From Helicobacter marmotae (GTDB lineage: Bacteria > Campylobacterota > Campylobacteria > Campylobacterales > Helicobacteraceae): a DNA stretch of 39,869 nucleotides. The notes below the pieces were generated by a model. It saw only the letters and a list, made by a program, of their open reading frames with translations, was not told where the DNA came from and made no database searches. The translations under genes and the position numbers were made by a program. This document shows, piece after piece, positions 35,761 through 39,869 of the stretch; the first letter of the stretch is position 1; each line of letters begins with the position of its first letter. Where the stretch lies: the NCBI RefSeq assembly GCF_003364255.1, contig NZ_NXLR01000017.1:1-39869 (forward strand). The letters run 5' to 3'.

Positions 35761-36515
35761 TATGTATTCCTATACTGCGATATAGCCATATCCGCGATAT
35801 GCAAGAGCCCTATAGTGTTTCATTGCTTAATTTTGAAAAGCAGATTCAATATATGCAGAAAAAGTCATTTCAGTTTTTAAGCCTTGATGATGTGATTGCC
35901 GCTAAGCAAGATAGCTCAATGCTCCATGCAAAGTGCGTTTTACTTAGCTTTGATGGAGCATGGCGTGATATACACATCAATGCTTATGAGATTCTCAAAA
36001 AATATCAGGTGAAGGCGGGATTGTTTGTCGTTACAGAGTGGGTTGATGAAGCCTCTAAGAGTGAGGCGGAGTATATCCCCACACCGCATAATGAATGCAA
36101 AAATGCACTGCTAAATAATGCAAGAAGCGTGATGTGTAATTGGAATGAGCTTAGGCAAATGCAAGATGTCTTTAGTATAGGCTCTATGACGCATACCTAT
36201 CAGTTTTCAAATATTATTTCTCTCTCTTGGCATGAAGATTTTGAACTCTCAAAACGGCTCATTAAAGAAAAGCTTGATGTCCAAACAAAACATTTAGCAT
36301 GGCCAGATGGAAATTATAATCAAGGTTTGTTACGAACTGCTAAAAGTATGGGTTATGAGGCATTTTACACCATGGACAAAGGCTTAAATGAAATTACGCA
36401 AAATAATGATGCCCTCAAACGTTATGATATGAAAGATAGCTTGTTTTGGCTAAAAAGGGTGTTATTTGCTACTTCAAGCACGCGAAATTTTGGAATTGGC
36501 AAAATATTTTTATAA
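35757..36515 (+). CDS. Polysaccharide deacetylase-like (CE4) protein with altered metal site
   Basis: 252 residues, no signal peptide. The fold landmarks are present: LNFEKQIQYMQKKSFQFLSLDDVI, then LLSFDGAWRDI, MCNWNELRQM, IGSMTHTYQFS and LAWPDGNYNQGLL with AKSMGYEAFYTMDKG. In active CE4 enzymes the first motif is FDDG, the second HTxxH, and the late motif PYG. Here FDDG is FDG (Asp66 then Gly67), the second His is Phe150, and PYG is PDG. Two of three metal ligands are therefore replaced, so deacetylase activity is doubtful. The ATG overlaps the flgL stop (ATGA), which makes it co-translated with a flagellar gene. Confidence 0.78.
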   Translation: MICIPILRYSHIRDMQEPYSVSLLNFEKQIQYMQKKSFQFLSLDDVIAAKQDSSMLHAKCVLLSFDGAWRDIHINAYEILKKYQVKAGLFVVTEWVDEASKSEAEYIPTPHNECKNALLNNARSVMCNWNELRQMQDVFSIGSMTHTYQFSNIISLSWHEDFELSKRLIKEKLDVQTKHLAWPDGNYNQGLLRTAKSMGYEAFYTMDKGLNEITQNNDALKRYDMKDSLFWLKRVLFATSSTRNFGIGKIFL

Positions 36516-36519
36516 TATA

Positions 36520-36528
36520 TGCTATAAT
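36520..36528 (+). promoter_or_regulatory. Extended -10 promoter of hsrA
   Basis: TGCTATAAT is a perfect extended -10 (TGnTATAAT) 5 bases after the deacetylase-like stop and 34 bases before the hsrA ATG. The hsrA gene can therefore be transcribed independently of the flgL operon. Confidence 0.65.
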
Positions 36529-36561
36529 CGAAGCTAAATTTAAGTATTGAGAGGAAGAGAA

Positions 36562-37245
36562 ATGAGAATCTTAGTCATTGAAGATGACCCGAGCTTATGC
36601 AAGAGTATCGCAGAAATGCTTAATGAACATAGCTACCAAACCGATGTCGCTGAGAATCTAAAGGATGGTGAATATTACATTAGCATTCGTAACTATGATT
36701 TAGTGCTCACTGATTGGGGCTTACCCGATGGCTGTGGGCTTGATATTATTTCCCAAGTGAAAGAAAAATCCCCTCGCACACCGGTAGTGGTTATCTCCAA
36801 TAAAACTTCTGCTGATAATGAAATACAAGCTTTTAGAGAAGGTGCAGATGATTTTGTGCCTAAGCCTTTTGCTAGCTTACAAGTCCTTTTGATTAGAATT
36901 CAGGCGAGATTGCGTTTCTGGGGTTCAAGTGTGATTGAGATTGAGGATTTAGTCATTAATCCTGATGAAGAGAAGATTACTTATAAAGGGCAGGAAATTG
37001 AAGTGAAAGGCAAGCCATTTGAGGTGCTTACACATCTTGCACGACATCGCGATCAAATTGTTTCAAAAGAGCAATTGCTTGATGCTATCTGGGAGGAGCC
37101 TGAACTTGTAACACCCAATGTGATTGAAGTGGCTATTAATCAGATTCGCCAGAAAATGGATAAACCTCTTAATATTGGCACAATAGAAACGGTACGTCGC
37201 AGGGGTTATCGCTTTTGCTATCCTAAAAAACCTACCGATGCCTAA
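36562..37245 (+). CDS. hsrA: Orphan OmpR-type response regulator HsrA (HP1043 homologue)
   Basis: 227 residues. Residues about 1-115 are the receiver and 125-220 the winged-helix DNA-binding domain. The DNA-binding half (KGKPFEVLTHLARHRDQIVS, SKEQLLDAIWEEPE, VTPNVIEVAINQIRQKMDKP, ETVRRRGYRFCYPKK) is nearly identical to H. pylori HP1043, an essential regulator with no partner kinase. Unlike the H. pylori receiver, this one keeps the acidic pair (Asp8/Asp9), the acceptor Asp51 in LTDWGLPDG, Ser79 and Lys101. ATG 36562 has gaggaag upstream; an in-frame TTG at 36547 is rejected. Neighbours give no sensor kinase. Confidence 0.95.
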   Translation: MRILVIEDDPSLCKSIAEMLNEHSYQTDVAENLKDGEYYISIRNYDLVLTDWGLPDGCGLDIISQVKEKSPRTPVVVISNKTSADNEIQAFREGADDFVPKPFASLQVLLIRIQARLRFWGSSVIEIEDLVINPDEEKITYKGQEIEVKGKPFEVLTHLARHRDQIVSKEQLLDAIWEEPELVTPNVIEVAINQIRQKMDKPLNIGTIETVRRRGYRFCYPKKPTDA

Positions 37246-37274
37246 CTTTCAATCACTTTTAAGCGCTTAGTAGC

Positions 37275-37280
37275 TATAAT
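37275..37280 (+). promoter_or_regulatory. -10 box of the SRP RNA
   Basis: A perfect TATAAT 6-7 bases before the point where the predicted terminal helix of the SRP RNA starts. Confidence 0.5.
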
Positions 37281-37286
37281 TCCTCT

Positions 37287-37394
37287 GCTTCCTTGCAGAC
37301 TTATGCAATAGATTCGATGGGACAACGCTTCAGGGTGGGAACACAGCAGAGCATCTTGTGAGTTTATGTGCCATAAGCACCTGCAGGGGAGTTA
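37287..37394 (+). ncRNA. ffs: Signal recognition particle RNA (4.5S type)
   Basis: About 108 bases between hsrA and speE. The domain IV core is visible at about 37329-37350: ttCAGG then gtgGGAAcac (a GNRA-type tetraloop closed by gtg/cac) then AGCAG, the expected asymmetric pattern of the Ffh-binding helix. The ends pair: cttccttgcag (37288-37298) with ctgcaggggag (37381-37391), 11 bp with two G-U pairs. A TATAAT lies just upstream. No coding frame occupies the region. Exact ends are estimated. The RNA binds Ffh to target membrane proteins. Confidence 0.8.
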
Positions 37395-37455
37395 CCACTA
37401 TTTAAGATTCTTATAAACTATAGATTATATTGAAGACCACTCCAAAAGGGTTTTT

Positions 37456-38244
37456 ATGTGGATTGTTTCAGAGCTTACACCAAATTTTAGACAAGAATAC
37501 ACTATTGATACAAAAATACTTGACTCCCGCAGCACGCATATTGTAGAGATTTTTAAAAGTATGGATTTTGACCAAATAGCAATGATTGACCAAAAAGATA
37601 TTATCTCCTCTCAATATCTTTTTATAGAATCTGAGCTTCTTGCACATATTCCCTTATGTGTTATCCCTGAGCCAAAGCATGTTTTGCTTTTTGATAGCTT
37701 TAATCTTGAGATTGCCCATGAATGCTTAAAACATGGAGTGAGGGTTGATTGTGTGCAGGGGGATAGAAAAAGCCTAGATTCGCTTATGAGCTTTCTTCCA
37801 CATTTCCATGATGTGATGAATAATGCGGCTTTTACATTGGTTGAGCAAGTCATAGATTTAGATATTAAAAAGTATGATGTGATTATTGCAGATACTTTGC
37901 TTCACAAGCATCAGATTGATGGTTTATCGCGTATGCTAAATGCTCAGGGCATACTTATTGCACGCAGTCACCACCCACTTCTTATGGAAAAAGAGTTTTT
38001 AGATAATATAGCCCAATACAGAGATTTTTTTAAAATTATTATGCCTTTTTATCCGCAATTTAGCATTATGAGCAATAAAAGTTATATTTTTGCTTCTAAG
38101 AGTTTTCACCCGTGTGCAGATATGCTTTTGCAAAAGATAGACCTTCTTCCACCATTGCAGTATTATAATGCCCATATCCATGAGGGTGCATTTGTGTTAC
38201 CAAATTTCTTGCTTCAAAAGTTAAGCAATATCGCATGTTTTTAA
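37456..38244 (+). CDS. speE: Spermidine synthase-like protein
   Basis: 262 residues, the same length as H. pylori SpeE (HP0832). Similarity to that protein is direct: MWI..E.TP..R.EYTI at the start, HIVEIFKSMDFDQIAM, FIESELLAHIPLC and DLDIKKYDVII. The Rossmann methyltransferase-like part (VLLFDSFNLEIAHECLKHG) has diverged glycine motifs compared with other SpeE, as in H. pylori. It transfers an aminopropyl group to putrescine. coaE follows after 16 bases, the same pairing as HP0832/HP0831. Start ATG 37456 after a weak aaaggg. Confidence 0.9.
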   Translation: MWIVSELTPNFRQEYTIDTKILDSRSTHIVEIFKSMDFDQIAMIDQKDIISSQYLFIESELLAHIPLCVIPEPKHVLLFDSFNLEIAHECLKHGVRVDCVQGDRKSLDSLMSFLPHFHDVMNNAAFTLVEQVIDLDIKKYDVIIADTLLHKHQIDGLSRMLNAQGILIARSHHPLLMEKEFLDNIAQYRDFFKIIMPFYPQFSIMSNKSYIFASKSFHPCADMLLQKIDLLPPLQYYNAHIHEGAFVLPNFLLQKLSNIACF

Positions 38245-38260
38245 GCATAAAAGGAAAATA

Positions 38261-38866
38261 ATGAAATTATCATCTGCAATTGCCCTTACAGGTTCAATAG
38301 GGAGTGGTAAAAGCACATTAGTTAGCCTTTTTTCACTTTATGGGTATAAAAGTATCTGTGCTGATAGTCTTGCCCATGAAGTGCTTGATGAGCATAGTTC
38401 TGAGGTTATTGCTGCATTTGGAGATGAGATTCAAGATGAAAATGCCAAAGTCAATCGTAAGAAACTTGGTAAAATCGTTTTTGCCTCATTAGAGCAGCGC
38501 CAAAAGCTTGAATCCATTCTCCATCCTCATATCCATAAAAGCATACTTGCAAAAGCAGCTAAATTAGAAGAGAAGGGTGCGTGGTATTTTTTAGATATTC
38601 CGCTTTTTTTTGAAGTAGGGGGTAAAGATACTTATCCTGTAGCACGTTCGCTTGTGGTTTATACCCCAAAGGCTAAGGCTATAGAGCGTATTATGCAACG
38701 CGATAATCTAAGCTTTGAGGACGCAAAAGCACGTTTAGATGCGCAAATGCCTATTGAGGAAAAATGCCGTTTAGCTGATGATATTATTGGTAATGATGGC
38801 TCTATCCGCGCATTACAGCAAAGGGTGGAATCTTATATTCGCTCTCTCCCGCCTATTGGCTCTTAG
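38261..38866 (+). CDS. coaE: Dephospho-CoA kinase
   Basis: Final step of coenzyme A synthesis. 201 residues with a P-loop ALTGSIGSGKST at about 8-19, the substrate segment CADSLAHEVL, and a lid with conserved Arg/Asp in IMQRDNLSFEDAKARLDAQMP. RBS aaaggaa precedes ATG 38261. It carries a run of 8 T within the coding region (near 38610), which is in frame and not disruptive. Confidence 0.95.
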   Translation: MKLSSAIALTGSIGSGKSTLVSLFSLYGYKSICADSLAHEVLDEHSSEVIAAFGDEIQDENAKVNRKKLGKIVFASLEQRQKLESILHPHIHKSILAKAAKLEEKGAWYFLDIPLFFEVGGKDTYPVARSLVVYTPKAKAIERIMQRDNLSFEDAKARLDAQMPIEEKCRLADDIIGNDGSIRALQQRVESYIRSLPPIGS

Positions 38867-38880
38867 CTAAGGAGTGAAAT

Positions 38881-39669
38881 ATGGAGGTGATGAAATACAG
38901 CAGCAGTGGAAATGATTTTTTGATTTTTCATAATGCTTTGCATAATGATGGCACTCGCCCAAGCCTAGCGCAAAGTATGTGCGATAGGCATAATGGCATA
39001 GGGGCTGATGGTATGGTTGTGCTGATTCCTGCTGCAAATAAGCCATATGCGTATGAATGGGAGTTTTATAATGCAGATGGTTCTTGTGCAAATATGTGTG
39101 GTAATGCGAGCAGAGCTGTGGGGCATTATGCTTATATGGAAGGCATTGCTCCTAGCAAACATAGCTTTTTAAGCGCAGTGGGGCTTATTGGCATAGAGGT
39201 GGATACAAGTAATACATCTTTGGTGCAAAGTGATTTGGGTGGCTGGAGTGTGCTTGGAGGGAATATTATAGAATCTAATCCTTATAAGGTCTCCTCTTGG
39301 ACATTGCTTGATACGGGGGTGCCGCATTTGGTTGGGTTTGTTTCTCAAATGGGTGATTTGCCTAAACTAAAAGATGATTGCTTGCGTGCTTTGCGCGTAA
39401 AATATAATGCAAATATCACACTTGTTTTTGCTCAAAAAGAGCAGATTTTTTATATGAGTTATGAGCGCGGGGTAGAGGATATTACTTTGAGTTGTGGCAC
39501 AGGAGCGGCTGCGGCTTTTGTTATGGCTTTTGAGAATAATCTATGCAGCAGATATGCTAAACTCATTCCCCCAAGTAAGGAAATACTCGAGCTTAGGGTA
39601 AATGAAGATTCGCACATTCTTTTTAAGGGTGCAGTTAAAGCTATTGCACGTTGCGAATGGTTATTATAA
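38881..39669 (+). CDS. dapF: Diaminopimelate epimerase
   Basis: Converts LL- to meso-diaminopimelate for lysine and peptidoglycan. 262 residues. The two catalytic Cys are in MCGNASRAVG (Cys73) and LSCGTGAAAA (Cys205). The opening MKYSSSGNDFLIFHN and NADGSCANMCGN are conserved. ATG 38881 is used because aaggag lies 6 bases upstream and the length matches the family; a second ATG (M4) behind ggaggtg cannot be excluded. The next gene starts 17 bases later. Confidence 0.95.
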   Translation: MEVMKYSSSGNDFLIFHNALHNDGTRPSLAQSMCDRHNGIGADGMVVLIPAANKPYAYEWEFYNADGSCANMCGNASRAVGHYAYMEGIAPSKHSFLSAVGLIGIEVDTSNTSLVQSDLGGWSVLGGNIIESNPYKVSSWTLLDTGVPHLVGFVSQMGDLPKLKDDCLRALRVKYNANITLVFAQKEQIFYMSYERGVEDITLSCGTGAAAAFVMAFENNLCSRYAKLIPPSKEILELRVNEDSHILFKGAVKAIARCEWLL

Positions 39670-39686
39670 CAACCCGGAGGTAAGCC

Positions 39687-39869
39687 ATGCCATTAACGTT
39701 TAAACCTTTTAGCGGGGGGGGGGGGATAGTAGCACCTCAAAGCTAGAATCTCCCCTTACTCATAACAACCCTACAAAACATTCCAATACTCAAAAACACT
39801 CCCAAACCCCCACTTCTATAAATCAAAGTCAAAGCAATACGAGTGAAGTCAAAAGTGAATCTCTCACTT
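39687..39869 (+). CDS. 5' part of a gene interrupted by a G12 tract (out of frame here; cut by window end)
   Basis: ATG 39687 has a strong CGGAGG 6 bases upstream and follows dapF by 17 bases. It reads MPLTFKPFSGGGG and then, with 12 Gs, leaves the long frame and stops at TAG 39744-39746. With 10 or 13 Gs the frame stays open to the window edge. It then encodes a Ser/Thr/Asn/Gln-rich, low-complexity sequence (DSSTSKLESPLTHNN and so on). With 11 or 14 Gs it stops immediately after the tract. This is the structure of a slipped-strand contingency gene in the OFF state. The product is not recognised; no signal peptide is visible. Confidence 0.72.
39714..39725 (+). repeat. Homopolymeric G12 tract (probable phase-variation switch)
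   Basis: Twelve consecutive G, the only homopolymer of this length in the window; all others are 8 or fewer. It lies 27 bases into the coding region of the gene at 39687, where a change of tract length would switch translation. Confidence 0.9.

Noticed and set aside
38606-38613. T8 run in coaE as a switch
   Set aside because: Essential housekeeping gene, frame intact, and short homopolymers are common in AT-rich DNA.
1-39869. CRISPR arrays, tRNA or rRNA genes, IS elements, prophage genes
   Set aside because: None seen on reading both strands: no regularly spaced repeats, no cloverleaf-like sequences, no transposase or integrase motifs.

Overview
The window is chromosomal DNA of a Helicobacter, most likely an enterohepatic species rather than H. 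pylori. The markers are an HsrA (HP1043-type) orphan regulator whose DNA-binding half is almost identical to the H. pylori protein, a fused TrpC/TrpF, SpeE next to CoaE, PurU next to SppA, an H. pylori-type MagIII glycosylase, a very long FlgL, several small outer membrane proteins and a chemoreceptor tail ending KKKF. PycB and a two-subunit class I fumarase fit an enterohepatic Helicobacter better than H. pylori. No rRNA, tRNA, IS element, prophage or CRISPR array was seen. Almost all of the DNA is coding, in short co-directional runs with overlapping or nearly touching genes.

Layout. 1-103 is the 3' end of a chemoreceptor gene. 410-5301 (minus) holds an autotransporter, trpCF and a CapA-family gene. 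5542-10540 (plus) holds cstA, two outer membrane protein genes, ybdD and queF. 10550-14842 is a tightly overlapping yejB-yejE-yejF-magIII run, followed by a third outer membrane protein gene and the two fumarase subunits (to 17143). 17450-19158 (minus) is corA-terC. 19335-23904 (plus) is pgsA, rseP, yggS, a small c-type cytochrome, a DUF3298-like lipoprotein and yaaA. 23976-26929 is pycB and a class V aminotransferase/cysteine desulfurase, which converges on and overlaps carB. 26919-32489 (minus) is carB, purU, sppA and ridA. 32575-39669 (plus) is a small exported protein, flgL, a polysaccharide-deacetylase-like gene, hsrA, the SRP RNA, speE, coaE and dapF. The window ends in the 5' part of a gene interrupted by a G12 tract.

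Functions that belong together: CstA and YbdD (uptake of pyruvate or peptides) with PycB and fumarase (C4 acids); YejBEF (peptide import ATPase and permeases, no YejA here); envelope maintenance (RseP, SppA, PgsA, DapF, outer membrane proteins, autotransporter); flagellar junction protein FlgL with a probable sigma-54 promoter.

The observations most worth following are: (i) the G12 tract at 39714-39725, which looks like a phase-variation switch in the OFF frame; (ii) an HsrA receiver domain that keeps the full set of phosphorylation residues, unlike H. pylori HsrA; (iii) a deacetylase-like protein translationally coupled to flgL that has lost two of three metal ligands; (iv) an 83-bp near-identical duplication inside yejF that looks like gene conversion between its two ATPase halves; (v) two outer membrane protein genes sitting between cstA and its usual partner ybdD; and (vi) three gene-free stretches of about 300 bp that share short motifs and look like decayed copies of a dispersed intergenic repeat. 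No single gene cluster in the window is clearly a new defence or biosynthetic system.
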